This document shows, piece by piece, positions 56,259-64,000 of a stretch of DNA of 64,000 nucleotides (position 1 is the first letter of the stretch; each line of letters starts with the position of its first letter). The stretch is taken from the IMG/VR virus record IMGVR_UViG_3300050821_002260, positions 27,992 through 91,991 of that record. One strand, 5' to 3'. A model generated the notes under the pieces. That model did no database searches. It saw only the letters and a list, made by a program, of their open reading frames with translations, and was not told the origin of the DNA. The translations under genes and the position numbers were made by a program. The DNA is from a virus.

Positions 56259-57187
56259 TTGTAGTCCAGCCCTTCGAATGCCGTTATCCATCCACCGAAA
56301 TCCGCCAACAACGACACAAATTTCTGTTCTTGGAAATATTGCTTCACTTTGGCCCTGTCCACTTTGTGCCTTCCCTTGACCGCTTCTTGCACGCACTCTA
56401 CAGCGCCTTTGCAATGGATTGACGCCACGCTCAGGTCTATCAAGCATAGATTCCTGAACGCTATTTCCTTGGCTCCCTCGCTGTAGAGCAGCGCGTAACG
56501 ATTTCCCATCTTATAGACTTTCTTCTCTACTGAAGACGTGAACAGCTTGTCTATGCTGCCATACTTTTTCAGTAACTCTGTGGCCGTTACTTCTCCGAAG
56601 CCAGAAGCGACGCCGGGTATGTTGTCGCCCTTGTCCCCTATCAACGCCCTGAGCTGGAGATACTGGTCTGGCGACATACCCACCACCTTCTTGAACGTCT
56701 CGATACGGTAGAGCGCGGATTTGATTGGTGACCAGACCTGGACATCCTCGCTTACGAGCTGGAACATATCCATATCGCTAGACACGACAATTTTCCTGCC
56801 TTGCAATTTCTGGCACGCGACACTTATCAAGTCGTCAGCTTCTGTCTCTGGGAAATCAGCTTGGCTTACATTGAGCCATTTCAAAGTGTTCTTGATTGAT
56901 TCTGCCTGTATTAGAAAACTCCTGAACTCCTTGGCGTGTTCTAGGTCCAATTCGTGGTCTCGGTTGCCTTTGTACGCCGGATAGATTTTCTTGCGATATG
57001 CTGAACGTCCGGAGTCCCAGCAAACGAGCGCTACGTCTGGCTCGAACTGCTCTATGCAACTTCGCAGTAGACGTAGGAAGCCGTAGACCATTTGGACTGG
57101 TTTCCCGTTCGCAGTGAGAGTTGGGACCACCTTGAGAACGCGCCAGCAAGCGTTATTCGCGTCTATGAGTAGAATTTTCTTCAACAA
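56255..57187 (-). CDS. 5'-3' exonuclease (FEN / PolI N-domain family)
   Basis: 310 residues from TTG 57187. Acidic-cluster motifs: LLIDANNACWRVLK, ALVCWDSGRSAYRKKIYPAY, ADFPETEADDLISVACQ, KIVVSSDMDMFQLVSEDVQV, LRALIGDKGDNIPGVASGFG (helix-hairpin-helix). The full set is present, as in T5 exonuclease, T4 RNase H and Pol I. The polymerase gene in this phage lacks this domain, so this gene probably removes RNA primers or flaps. Confidence 0.9.
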   Translation of the reverse strand: MLKKILLIDANNACWRVLKVVPTLTANGKPVQMVYGFLRLLRSCIEQFEPDVALVCWDSGRSAYRKKIYPAYKGNRDHELDLEHAKEFRSFLIQAESIKNTLKWLNVSQADFPETEADDLISVACQKLQGRKIVVSSDMDMFQLVSEDVQVWSPIKSALYRIETFKKVVGMSPDQYLQLRALIGDKGDNIPGVASGFGEVTATELLKKYGSIDKLFTSSVEKKVYKMGNRYALLYSEGAKEIAFRNLCLIDLSVASIHCKGAVECVQEAVKGRHKVDRAKVKQYFQEQKFVSLLADFGGWITAFEGLDYK

Positions 57188-57405
57188 GAGTCACCGTTAA
57201 CTATGATACAATGTTCCCAGTCCAAATCCTTGACATGCTCTTCACCACACGCTGCTCGAACCATATCCTGTGCAAATTCCAGGTCGTTGTTTTCGTTGGG
57301 ATGCAGGAACTCGAATTTACCAACTGACTTCCCATCTATTTCTACATAATGTCCGCAGCATCCTGTTTCGCACCCATAAGAACCATGTAAAACTAGAATT
57401 CTCAT
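57181..57405 (-). CDS. Small hypothetical protein
   Basis: 74 residues from ATG 57405 (SD GAGGGC, ATGA overlap with RecA). Starts MRILVLHGSYGCETGCCGHY, followed by VEIDGKSVGKFEFLHPNENN and HCIIVNGDSC. Four cysteines. Small mixed alpha/beta fold. A metal site is possible; function unknown. Confidence 0.5.
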   Translation of the reverse strand: MRILVLHGSYGCETGCCGHYVEIDGKSVGKFEFLHPNENNDLEFAQDMVRAACGEEHVKDLDWEHCIIVNGDSC

Positions 57406-58454
57406 TTTTCTGCCCTCACGACTGTGCTCTGTCTGCATTCCTTGTCTAACTGTTCTCTGTGCTTCCGGTAGTATTTCGGGAACTGCTTTCTCGTCATCAC
57501 GGACCCACGATATCTATATGAAGCGTGCTGCTTCTTGAAGATATCGTTCTCTACGCAATACTCCCAGATGGATAGTGATTTGTGGATTCCCTTGTCGAAA
57601 TAAATTGGGAGCAGGCAGCTTCTTTCGGGCGGCGCGACTTTGTTCTTTGTACATTCCATTTTAGAGAGATAGCCGACCTTCTCATCCGCTGAGTTCTTGA
57701 TAACTTTGATTCTAGATATCCTTGCGCGAACCAAAGCGTAAAATCGCAACGCCTTCCCGCCATACGTTGTCTCCTTGCTGCCCCACATGACGCCTAGATT
57801 GGTCCTGGTCTGATTGACGCATATCAAACAGACCTTGTTTACGAATAGGAACCGAACCAGCCGGCGAAATAGCTTCGACATCTGGAGAGCCGACCGGCCC
57901 ATGTCACTGCCTTCGAGTCCGGCTTTGTTGGCGAGTTCTGACCTAGTTGGCGTCGCAGCAATAGAATCCCAACCTATTACGATTGGGGTGTTCTGGTCCG
58001 TCTTACGGATTTCGCCAACGATTGATTTGATCTGAGCATATACGTCCTCCACTGTCTCCACTTCGCAAATGAGCAGCTTACTTTCGTCCAGTCCCACGTT
58101 CTTGGCCCTGCGATGCTCTAGAGAATACTCCGTAGGGAAGAGAATCGTGTAGTATTTATGGCGCTGACTTTCAGCAAGTGTTTCCTCCATGATAGCACTT
58201 TTGCCACTGGCTTCATTGCCGTATATCTCAACAATTCCGGGAGGAAATCCGAGTCCGTAGCAGACAATGCAATCAATAGGTAGAATGCCGCTAGACACGT
58301 AACTTCTAGGCTGGCTAAAAACGCTGTCTCCAAGTAGCGACGTAGAATTGCCATTTTTGTCCTTGTTGTACTTTTTTATGATACGCTGCAACACTTTGTC
58401 ACGGACGCCACGAGGCTCCTCACCCTTCTTCAGTCGTGGAAATCTATGTATCAT
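57402..58454 (-). CDS. RecA/UvsX-like recombinase
   Basis: 350 residues from ATG 58454 (SD AGAGGCC). Walker A GIVEIYGNEASGKSAIMEET, YYTILFPTEYSLEHRRAKNV, Walker B-type TPIVIGWDSIAATPTRSEL, and LICVNQTRTNLGVMWGSKET (L2 region), then GGKALRFYALVRARISRI. Begins MIHRFPRLKKG. Matches phage RecA in length. Performs strand exchange with the UvsY-like and SSB proteins. Confidence 0.9.
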   Translation of the reverse strand: MIHRFPRLKKGEEPRGVRDKVLQRIIKKYNKDKNGNSTSLLGDSVFSQPRSYVSSGILPIDCIVCYGLGFPPGIVEIYGNEASGKSAIMEETLAESQRHKYYTILFPTEYSLEHRRAKNVGLDESKLLICEVETVEDVYAQIKSIVGEIRKTDQNTPIVIGWDSIAATPTRSELANKAGLEGSDMGRSALQMSKLFRRLVRFLFVNKVCLICVNQTRTNLGVMWGSKETTYGGKALRFYALVRARISRIKVIKNSADEKVGYLSKMECTKNKVAPPERSCLLPIYFDKGIHKSLSIWEYCVENDIFKKQHASYRYRGSVMTRKQFPKYYRKHREQLDKECRQSTVVRAEK

Positions 58455-58472
58455 CTGGAGGCCTCTTCGGAA

Positions 58473-58497
58473 GAGGGAGAATAACCGATTCTCCCCC
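58473..58497 (-). terminator. Hairpin terminator after the SSB gene
   Basis: GGGGGAGAAT pairs with ATTCTCCCTC (10 bp with one G-U) around CGGTT, beginning right at the SSB stop codon. Followed by TTCC rather than a long U-tract. Probably reduces read-through from the highly expressed SSB gene into recA. Confidence 0.55.
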
Positions 58498-59462
58498 TAT
58501 TCGTCGTCATCATCTTCCTCATCAGACTTCTTGTGCTTCAGCTTTTTCTTCAGCTTCTTGTATTTCTTCTCTAGGTCTGAGTCGTCTTCTTCGTCGTCGC
58601 TTGAATCGTCATCATCCCCTTCTTCATCGCCATCAGAGTCGGAGTCATCTTCATCGTCCTCTGTCTCCTCCTCATCATCTTCCTCTTTATCCTCATCGTC
58701 TTCATCTTCGTCCCCATGCTCCTTTTCTTCTCGTGCTAGACGCTTGGCTTTCTTCTCTGCCTTTTCTAGGAACGCTTCACACTCTTCCTTGCTGCTGCCA
58801 TGCACGAGAGCGTCCAAGTCGTTGAGAGTTTTCTTGATTGCTATCCTTTTCTCTTCATCGGAGAAAATAGGCGTCATGTGGTCAACTGGACGGAACGTGT
58901 AATTCGTGTCGTCTCTGCCCTTGCCTTCACGCGTCGCCTTGATAAGCCTGCCATAGACGCTGTGCGTGACGCCTAGGATATGCTTGCTGCGATAGTCCTC
59001 ATCAGCGAATATGTCCATCATCAAGTCCTGCCACTTGCGAGATAGGCGCATGACCTTGAATCTGTTGTCCACGTAACGCTTGACGACGATGCCCTTGTCG
59101 GTACGCTTGAATTTCTTAGCGACCAGCACGTTCCACAAGCCTTCAGTATTCTGCTTGATTAGGGACCATAGCTTCTTGCCCTTTGGAGAGCGGTCGGATT
59201 TCAGCTCCTTCAAGCGTATGCAGACGGGACACTTGCGCGGCTTGCCTGTCTTCTCGTCGATGTCGTTTTTACGACAATAGACCCTATCTGTGAAATAGCC
59301 GTGGAACGCCACGTCTTTCCAGAATTCCCCGCCCTTCTTCCATGGGGGACCGATGCGGATATATTTCTGTGTGCCTCCTTCTAGTTTGAACCAGTCTACC
59401 TTGCCTTTCTTCCCACGACGCTTCTTTAGTTCTTGGCGTATTTCCTTTGCAGTTTTCGTCAC
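58497..59462 (-). CDS. Single-stranded DNA-binding protein (T4 gp32-like)
   Basis: 321 residues from GTG 59462 (SD AAGGAGGAAG). Basic N-terminus (TAKEIRQELKKRRGKKGKVD), an OB-type core with zinc ligands YCRKNDIDEKTGKPRKCPVC, KYIRIGPPWKKG and HMTPIFSDEEKR. The C-terminal 85 residues are almost continuous Asp/Glu with a basic end (KKYKKLKKKLKHKK). T4 gp32 also has a zinc site and acidic tail, but here the tail is longer. Central to replication and recombination. Confidence 0.8.
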   Translation of the reverse strand: MTKTAKEIRQELKKRRGKKGKVDWFKLEGGTQKYIRIGPPWKKGGEFWKDVAFHGYFTDRVYCRKNDIDEKTGKPRKCPVCIRLKELKSDRSPKGKKLWSLIKQNTEGLWNVLVAKKFKRTDKGIVVKRYVDNRFKVMRLSRKWQDLMMDIFADEDYRSKHILGVTHSVYGRLIKATREGKGRDDTNYTFRPVDHMTPIFSDEEKRIAIKKTLNDLDALVHGSSKEECEAFLEKAEKKAKRLAREEKEHGDEDEDDEDKEEDDEEETEDDEDDSDSDGDEEGDDDDSSDDEEDDSDLEKKYKKLKKKLKHKKSDEEDDDDE

Positions 59463-59463
59463 T

Positions 59464-59925
59464 TTACTCTTCCTCCTTGAACCCTTCTGACTTCTTGTCG
59501 GCCCTGCGATTTGCATTCAGAGCCATCAAAGAACTTTGCTTCATTTCAATGCCTCTCATGGCGCTGTATTTCAGCGTGCGTTCCGAGTTCTGCCAGTTGC
59601 GCAGCCTTCTTTTCAGCTTCATGTATTTCTCGTTGCGAACCACGTAGAATTTCAGGTCAGTCTTGCGCTTCGCTACATTGGCCTTCGCATACTTGATAAA
59701 CAGGTTCGCTTCCAGCACAGCGAGCCTGTCTTCCAAGTCGGAAACCTTTGCTGACACTTCTGAGTAGAGCGCCGCCCAGAAACCGTACCTTCTGGGATTG
59801 CGCTCTAGTTCTCTATCGAGACTATGCTTATCTACCCTCAACTCTCGCATGAGATCTGCTTCATGGATTTGCTGAGGGTAGATTTGGACAACGACTGGGA
59901 TTTCTGCTAGCTTAGTTTTTTTCAC
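59464..59925 (-). CDS. UvsY-like recombination mediator
   Basis: 153 residues from GTG 59925. Helical: ADLMRELRVDKHSLDRELER NPRRYGFWAALYSEVSAKVS, DLEDRLAVLEANLFIKYAKA, then NWQNSERTLKYSAMRGIEMK. Similar N-terminal D-x-x-L-x2-E-L architecture and length to T4 UvsY-type mediators and their phage relatives. It sits directly upstream of SSB in transcription order. Would load the RecA protein onto SSB-coated DNA. Confidence 0.6.
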   Translation of the reverse strand: MKKTKLAEIPVVVQIYPQQIHEADLMRELRVDKHSLDRELERNPRRYGFWAALYSEVSAKVSDLEDRLAVLEANLFIKYAKANVAKRKTDLKFYVVRNEKYMKLKRRLRNWQNSERTLKYSAMRGIEMKQSSLMALNANRRADKKSEGFKEEE

Positions 59926-59954
59926 ATTTGCCTGCTTACTATAATGAAACGCTA

Positions 59955-62621
59955 TTACTGCAAAAACTGTTTTGGAATGATAAACTGGCCGGGTATCTTC
60001 GTGTGTTCAAGTTCCACCATGTCGCCCATGTTCTTGTCGCCTATCGCACAGTCTGTGTCGAGTGGCACGTTCAATTTCCAGCCAATCGTCTTCAATAGGT
60101 ATTTTCTATCGCTCATGTAGAAATGCAGTTTCGGCACCACGAGTCTCAACTCTTTACGATAGGCATCCAAATAGACAGCGTCGTAAACGTAATTGATTAC
60201 CCTAGTTTTCATCTGATTTCTCAGGAGCCAGTGCTGCATTCTGTACGCTGCGATAAGGTTAATATCGGATGCATCCCCTTGTATCGGCGCGTTGATTCCC
60301 TCTCGTATTGCGTGGTTCGCACGACCTATGTCCTCATCCGCCGCTTCTGGTAGTCTTCTGTGACGATTGTAATGTGAAACGGACAGGCAGTCTTTCCTGA
60401 TGCGTTCCTGCTCAGCTTCTAGATATGCTGCGATGCCGTGATATTTCCCAAAGTACCGGCTCTTGAATTCTTCGGCTTTTTGCAATGACCAGCCAAAATC
60501 CGCTGCGAGCGCTTTGGCGTCACGACCGTACACTAGACCGAATGACACAGCGTTCTTACTATAGCTCCGTAGCTCCTTCTGTTTCTCAGCGGGCAATTTG
60601 TTCCATCTCTTTTCAGTGTACTCGAACGCCGCTTGCGCTCCCTTGGCGTGCGGGTCCTCGCCAGCCATGAACTCGGCAATCATCACTTTGTCTTTGGCCC
60701 TGTCAGCCATCAAGCGCAATTCGATTTGCTTAGAGTCTTGCTTGACTATGACATTGCGTTCGCTGCTCGGTACAAACTGGCTCATCAGCTCATCTGTCAA
60801 AGAGCTGCGAGCAGGCAGGTTGTACATATTCGGGTCTTGACATGACGGTCGGCCAGTCCTGGTCCCATGCGGCAAGTGACTACCATGCACTCTGTTGTCT
60901 GTGCCTATCCACTTCGTCGGGAGCGGCAGGATATATTTCGAGTGTGCCGAGGAATACTTGCCACGTTCTATCATCCGTTTAAGGATTGGACTTTTGTGCT
61001 TCTGCTGCAACTCCTCGATTATCCAGCGCTTGACGGAGTCTAGCCCGGAATCAGTTTCATCCAGCGACTCGTACTCCAGCACCTCAAACAGCAATTTTCG
61101 CCGGATGTCTGGAGAGTTCAGGTTGATTGGCTTTTTGTTTTTCTTGTAAATCTCGAAAACTTTCGCCTTGAAATTCGGCGGTTTCTTTTTGTAGCCTTGG
61201 ACATGTTCGTAAGCGTCCGCAAATGATTTCTCGTCGGCTTCTTTTTGAAGCTGTTTGATTTCTGGATAGCTATAGAGTTTTTCGTCCAGTTTGCTGATGC
61301 GGTCCCTGTAGAGCACGTCTAGCTGGCTGTTACGCTTTTCACTGGCTTTGATACCGACCACTTGCATCATCATACAAATCCAACTTATCGGCATCAATGG
61401 AAACATTAGTGGTTTCTCGAACAGCCCTTCCGCTTTCAGCTTCTTTCTCTGATAGAAAAACAGGCGGCGCGTCGCTATGCAATCGTCGCCGTTGTATGGA
61501 TACAGGATGTCCGTAGGGATTAGATTGTAGTTAGCTCTAGCTTCTGGATTGGTCAGCTTGTACTGTTCCAGCATCTGGTCGTATGATGGCATGTCTACGC
61601 GGCCACACCACTTGTCTAATCCATGCAGTCCTCGCAGTTCGTTAAGAGCGTAACTCGCCAGCATCCCATCGAAATATGCGCCGGTCTTGTGGCCTTTGCC
61701 GCCGAGCCAGATATTGTGCTTGACTCCTACATATCCCACGTCGTAGATGCCGTTCCACACGAGCCATTTCAGCCCTGGATACTCCCAGACTTCCTTGACG
61801 CCTTCTAACACTTCTTCTGGACGCAGCTTGCAGCCCTTTAATCCTACTCTAGCGTGGACCGGAAATTCCCACGAGTGTTCGTTTGTGTCAGCTACACCTA
61901 TTACCCCTGTCTCTGCTTTCGCCTTTCTTGAAAATGGTGACAGCGTGCTGGCTTCTATGTCGGTAGCCGGATATTCGCATTTCTTAATTGCATCCACGGC
62001 CTCTTGCAGCATCTTCCTATCTAGAATTGTCGTGTGGACGCGGTCTGACTTTGCGTGTATCGACCTGGAAGTGGCGGCACGTTTAGCGACTCGCAATGCA
62101 TCAAGGAAGGATTTTCGAGTAGCAGGAGTGTTGTTTCGCAGCAAATAGGCGGGATGGAACATGCAGACATATTTCAGCCTGCCTATATCGATGACTTGTC
62201 CATGTAGTTTAAGGATACCGGATCTATTGAGGATTGATTTAATTGCTGAATTTCCAATGAGCACGACAACTTTAGGACCAGTCGCTCTGATTTCCCTGAG
62301 GATATGCGGTCGACAATGTGCGATTGCGTTGGGAAACTTGCTAAGGTTATTTTCTGGAGGTCGACATCTCACCACGTTCGTAAAACGGCATTTGTCAATT
62401 GGGATTCCAGCGTCTTCAATACTTTGTCTAAGTTCACTACCGCTCTCTCCAGCAAAAGGGTATCCTTCATCATCTTCCTCCCGACCCGGAGCCTCTCCAA
62501 CGAAGAGCCATGTTGGATTCTTGCTGCCTTCACCATTCATCACGGGATGCTGACACAATTTGAATAGACCGCATGGTTCGCAGAACGAGTCTGGTTGCCG
62601 GATTACGTTAAGACTTAGCAT
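59955..62621 (-). CDS. Uracil-DNA glycosylase fused to family A DNA polymerase
   Basis: 888 residues from ATG 62621. Residues 1-190: type 4 UDG with FCEPCGLFKLC, FVGEAPGREEDDEGYPFAGE, NVVRCRPPENNLSKFPNAIA HCRP (the four FeS cysteines) and FHPAYLLRN. Residues 215-330: DnaQ-like 3'-5' exonuclease (ATDIEASTL; WNGIYDVGYVG). The rest is the Pol A palm and fingers: RTGRPSCQDPNMYNLPARSS, KQDSKQIELRLMADRA, NAVSFGLVYGRDAKALAADF, INAPIQGDASDINLIAAYRM, and NYVYDAVYLD. Replicative polymerase with built-in uracil sensing. Confidence 0.9.
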   Translation of the reverse strand: MLSLNVIRQPDSFCEPCGLFKLCQHPVMNGEGSKNPTWLFVGEAPGREEDDEGYPFAGESGSELRQSIEDAGIPIDKCRFTNVVRCRPPENNLSKFPNAIAHCRPHILREIRATGPKVVVLIGNSAIKSILNRSGILKLHGQVIDIGRLKYVCMFHPAYLLRNNTPATRKSFLDALRVAKRAATSRSIHAKSDRVHTTILDRKMLQEAVDAIKKCEYPATDIEASTLSPFSRKAKAETGVIGVADTNEHSWEFPVHARVGLKGCKLRPEEVLEGVKEVWEYPGLKWLVWNGIYDVGYVGVKHNIWLGGKGHKTGAYFDGMLASYALNELRGLHGLDKWCGRVDMPSYDQMLEQYKLTNPEARANYNLIPTDILYPYNGDDCIATRRLFFYQRKKLKAEGLFEKPLMFPLMPISWICMMMQVVGIKASEKRNSQLDVLYRDRISKLDEKLYSYPEIKQLQKEADEKSFADAYEHVQGYKKKPPNFKAKVFEIYKKNKKPINLNSPDIRRKLLFEVLEYESLDETDSGLDSVKRWIIEELQQKHKSPILKRMIERGKYSSAHSKYILPLPTKWIGTDNRVHGSHLPHGTRTGRPSCQDPNMYNLPARSSLTDELMSQFVPSSERNVIVKQDSKQIELRLMADRAKDKVMIAEFMAGEDPHAKGAQAAFEYTEKRWNKLPAEKQKELRSYSKNAVSFGLVYGRDAKALAADFGWSLQKAEEFKSRYFGKYHGIAAYLEAEQERIRKDCLSVSHYNRHRRLPEAADEDIGRANHAIREGINAPIQGDASDINLIAAYRMQHWLLRNQMKTRVINYVYDAVYLDAYRKELRLVVPKLHFYMSDRKYLLKTIGWKLNVPLDTDCAIGDKNMGDMVELEHTKIPGQFIIPKQFLQ

Positions 62622-62833
62622 TGCTCTTTTCTGAAATCGATACTTTCACAGTGCTGCGACACAAACGATAAGTCGCTTAGGTATTGCTCTCGTTCGCCCT
62701 TCAGTCTCCATTGTCTATGTGGTGGGCAGTCTGAATTTCGGCAATTGTGCATTCCTGTTGTCGCGCTATGATACATCGTTCTGCCACAGTGCTCGCACTT
62801 AGGGCATGGACCACGTGGACATTCGCCAATCAT
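62615..62833 (-). CDS. Small zinc-ribbon protein
   Basis: 72 residues from ATG 62833 (SD GGAGGGGG). Contains CPRGPCPKCEHCGRTMYHSA and MHNCRNSDCPPHRQ, six to seven Cys forming a ribbon plus a second knuckle. The start resembles DNA-binding ribbons. Overlaps the polymerase start by 7 nt. Function unknown. Confidence 0.55.
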   Translation of the reverse strand: MIGECPRGPCPKCEHCGRTMYHSATTGMHNCRNSDCPPHRQWRLKGEREQYLSDLSFVSQHCESIDFRKEQC

Positions 62834-62883
62834 TTCTCCCCCTCCGACTGTTTGCCCGTGCCTACTGGCTCACTCGTTAGCTG

Positions 62884-63165
62884 CTAGGCCGCTCGGCTGC
62901 ACAAAGCCTTACCTACTTCCTCTATCCATTTGTCACGGCAAAGCATCGCGTTCTTTGCGTCTCCCACACCTCGCTCATACTCCTCACGTAGCTGCTGTTC
63001 ATGTCGCAAGCCAAAGCCGTCAATCTCGTGATGCTTGCGCACGATGTATCCACCGAGATGCCGCAACCACGCTCCGTGCCAGAACCTAAACTGGAAACGT
63101 TCCAGCCGAAGCTCCTCGTTCAAGCGAATAATCTCGCGCTCCAATTCATTGACTAACCCGTTCAT
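62884..63165 (-). CDS. Small hypothetical protein
   Basis: 93 residues from ATG 63165 (SD GAGAGGGAG). Charged helical start: NGLVNELEREIIRLNEELRL. Then FQFRFWHGAWLRHLGGYIVR and a C-terminal CRDKWIEEVGKALCSRAA. GC content and codon use are higher than in the replication genes nearby. No family recognised. Confidence 0.45.
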   Translation of the reverse strand: MNGLVNELEREIIRLNEELRLERFQFRFWHGAWLRHLGGYIVRKHHEIDGFGLRHEQQLREEYERGVGDAKNAMLCRDKWIEEVGKALCSRAA

Positions 63166-63191
63166 CAAGTTGCTCCCTCTCCGGCCCGCGC

Positions 63192-63497
63192 TCAGGACTG
63201 CTTGGGCGGGCGCTCTGATTCTCTCCAATTCGGCAATGCACAGAACATATCGAACCGCCTCACGATTGGACAAATCGCTGGACTCGTCTTAGTTTGAGTG
63301 TTAGGAATCGGTGCGCAGATAACATCTGGATGAACACGCATGAAAAGGGGCGGCTCTATTCGATGCTCGGCTTGAGCCATGACCACTTGCAGCCATTCAA
63401 GACATTGTTTATCAGATGGTTTCAACTCATCGTTAGTAACACCCATCTTGGTGTAAAGAAAACAACGATACATCGCCAACAGGTCACTGTCTGTCAT
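63192..63497 (-). CDS. Small hypothetical protein
   Basis: 101 residues from ATG 63497 (SD AGAAGGT); an upstream TTG at 63578 is an alternative. Reads TDSDLLAMYRCFLYTKMGVT, then QCLEWLQVVMAQAEHRIEPP and a C-terminal ICPIVRRFDMFCALP. Function unknown. Confidence 0.4.
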   Translation of the reverse strand: MTDSDLLAMYRCFLYTKMGVTNDELKPSDKQCLEWLQVVMAQAEHRIEPPLFMRVHPDVICAPIPNTQTKTSPAICPIVRRFDMFCALPNWRESERPPKQS

Positions 63498-63531
63498 CTC
63501 AACCTTCTTGCTACGCTTAGTTTTTTGTCGC

Positions 63532-63765
63532 TCATCCGGCTTTCGCCTCCTTGTCTGGCTCCTGGCTGGCTTGCTCAACCCATTTACCTTCCAAGAACCG
63601 CTTAAGGTCTTTCTCTAGCGCAGCGCAAACGCTGTCATCTTGAATTAGGAGTTGCGCATAGCTGTGCGGAATCGTTGTAGTTATCTCAACGGACTCCACC
63701 CACGCATCGGGGGCATTATCATTTATGGTCAACGTTACTTCGCTGCGCTTCGCGTTAGCTCTCAT
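63532..63765 (-). CDS. Small hypothetical protein
   Basis: 77 residues from ATG 63765 (SD CAGGAG), overlapping the end of the preceding frame. Reads RANAKRSEVTLTINDNAPDA, WVESVEITTTIPHSYAQLLI and a helical C-terminus. Frames upstream of 63765 in this frame look like a shadow of the 63755-64000 gene, so they are excluded. Confidence 0.45.
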   Translation of the reverse strand: MRANAKRSEVTLTINDNAPDAWVESVEITTTIPHSYAQLLIQDDSVCAALEKDLKRFLEGKWVEQASQEPDKEAKAG

Positions 63766-64000
63766 GTGTCTCTGCTCCTGAATTGCTTGGTGCTGGCTCC
63801 TGGCTGGCGAGGGCACGCAGCACCAGTGCGATTTGTTGGGGGTGGAAAATACCGTATACCTTGCTCTCGAAATGGCGAGCGGCTCCTTGTAGCCCTTCCG
63901 AACGACCTCTTTCAACAGCTGCATTGACCGCTTCATAAGGGCTGCAAATTGGGCAGTTTGTTACTTGCTCTGCGTCGTCGTGTTTGTGCTCGCTCGGCTG
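63755..64000 (-). CDS. Partial hypothetical protein, 5' end outside window
   Basis: An open frame from the right edge to TAA 63755-63757, 81 residues. Contains CPICSPYEAVNAAVERGRSE, GAARHFESKVYGIFHPQQIA and LVLRALASQEPAPSNSG. The composition is natural for a helical protein with one C-x2-C, more so than the overlapping frame. Start codon not in the window. Confidence 0.55.
   Translation of the reverse strand, partial: QPSEHKHDDAEQVTNCPICSPYEAVNAAVERGRSEGLQGAARHFESKVYGIFHPQQIALVLRALASQEPAPSNSGAETHES

Noticed and set aside
58348-58902. Plus-strand Ser-rich 184-residue open frame
   Set aside because: Antisense to the acidic tail of the SSB; the Ser repeats come from reverse-complemented Glu/Asp codons.
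1-64000. CRISPR arrays, tRNA genes or insertion sequences
   Set aside because: No regularly spaced repeats, cloverleaf-like segments or transposase frames were seen by reading; absence is not proven without a scan.

Overview
This 64 kb window is part of a large tailed-phage (Caudoviricetes) genome. Every credible gene lies on the minus strand, so transcription runs from position 64000 towards 1. Genes are packed tightly, many with ATGA or TAATG stop/start overlaps. The replication set is T4-flavoured: gp46/gp47-like nuclease pair, UvsX-like RecA, UvsY-like mediator, gp32-like SSB and a gp55-like sigma factor. It is combined with a family A DNA polymerase fused to a uracil-DNA glycosylase. No primase, helicase, tape measure, sheath or certain endolysin was recognised, so the genome extends beyond the window. 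The host is inferred, weakly, to be an Acidobacteriota-like diderm: seven proteins carry Sec signal peptides ending in A-x-AQ-like sites and several carry putative Ig/He_PIG-type domains of the kind common in secreted proteins of that phylum.

Layout in the direction of transcription. 64000-62600: small, partly GC-rich genes. 62600-51000: replication, recombination and repair (UDG-PolA, UvsY-like, SSB, RecA, 5'-3' exonuclease, metallopeptidase-like protein, SbcD/SbcC pair, sigma factor, PD-(D/E)XK nuclease). 50100-41800: packaging and portal, with a small terminase candidate, a terminase ATPase and a separate terminase nuclease, an ADP-ribosyltransferase gene between the two terminase parts, and a portal gene carrying an HNH intein. 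41900-30700: many small accessory genes (zinc-ribbon proteins, LuxR-type HTH, coiled coils, a metallophosphoesterase, a papain-like protein). 30700-14700: tail/adhesin and secreted-protein region (Ig-like proteins, beta-helix protein, a 1177-residue repetitive fibre, BppU-like protein, TPR-glycosyltransferase). 14700-5200: head module (degenerate phosphatase, structural proteins, protease-scaffold fusion with an internal scaffold start, decoration-type protein, major capsid gene split by a group I intron with an HNH gene). 5200-100: two methyltransferases and three GT9-like glycosyltransferases.

How the parts may work together. An AAAGTAATTCT-like motif lies 10-40 nt upstream of about eleven late-region genes and is not seen before replication genes; with the gp55-like sigma factor this suggests a dedicated late-promoter system. 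A recurring L/I-x-E-(A/S) motif in the capsid, scaffold, portal and neighbouring proteins resembles the known T4 prohead protease specificity and suggests a set of maturation cleavage sites. Two further short motifs (GGPGSGP and HGVxGQKW) recur in otherwise unrelated head-region proteins and mark modules of unknown purpose. One head gene ends in an RF2-like AGGGG-U-CUU-UGA context followed by 66 in-frame codons in the +1 frame, suggesting programmed frameshifting.
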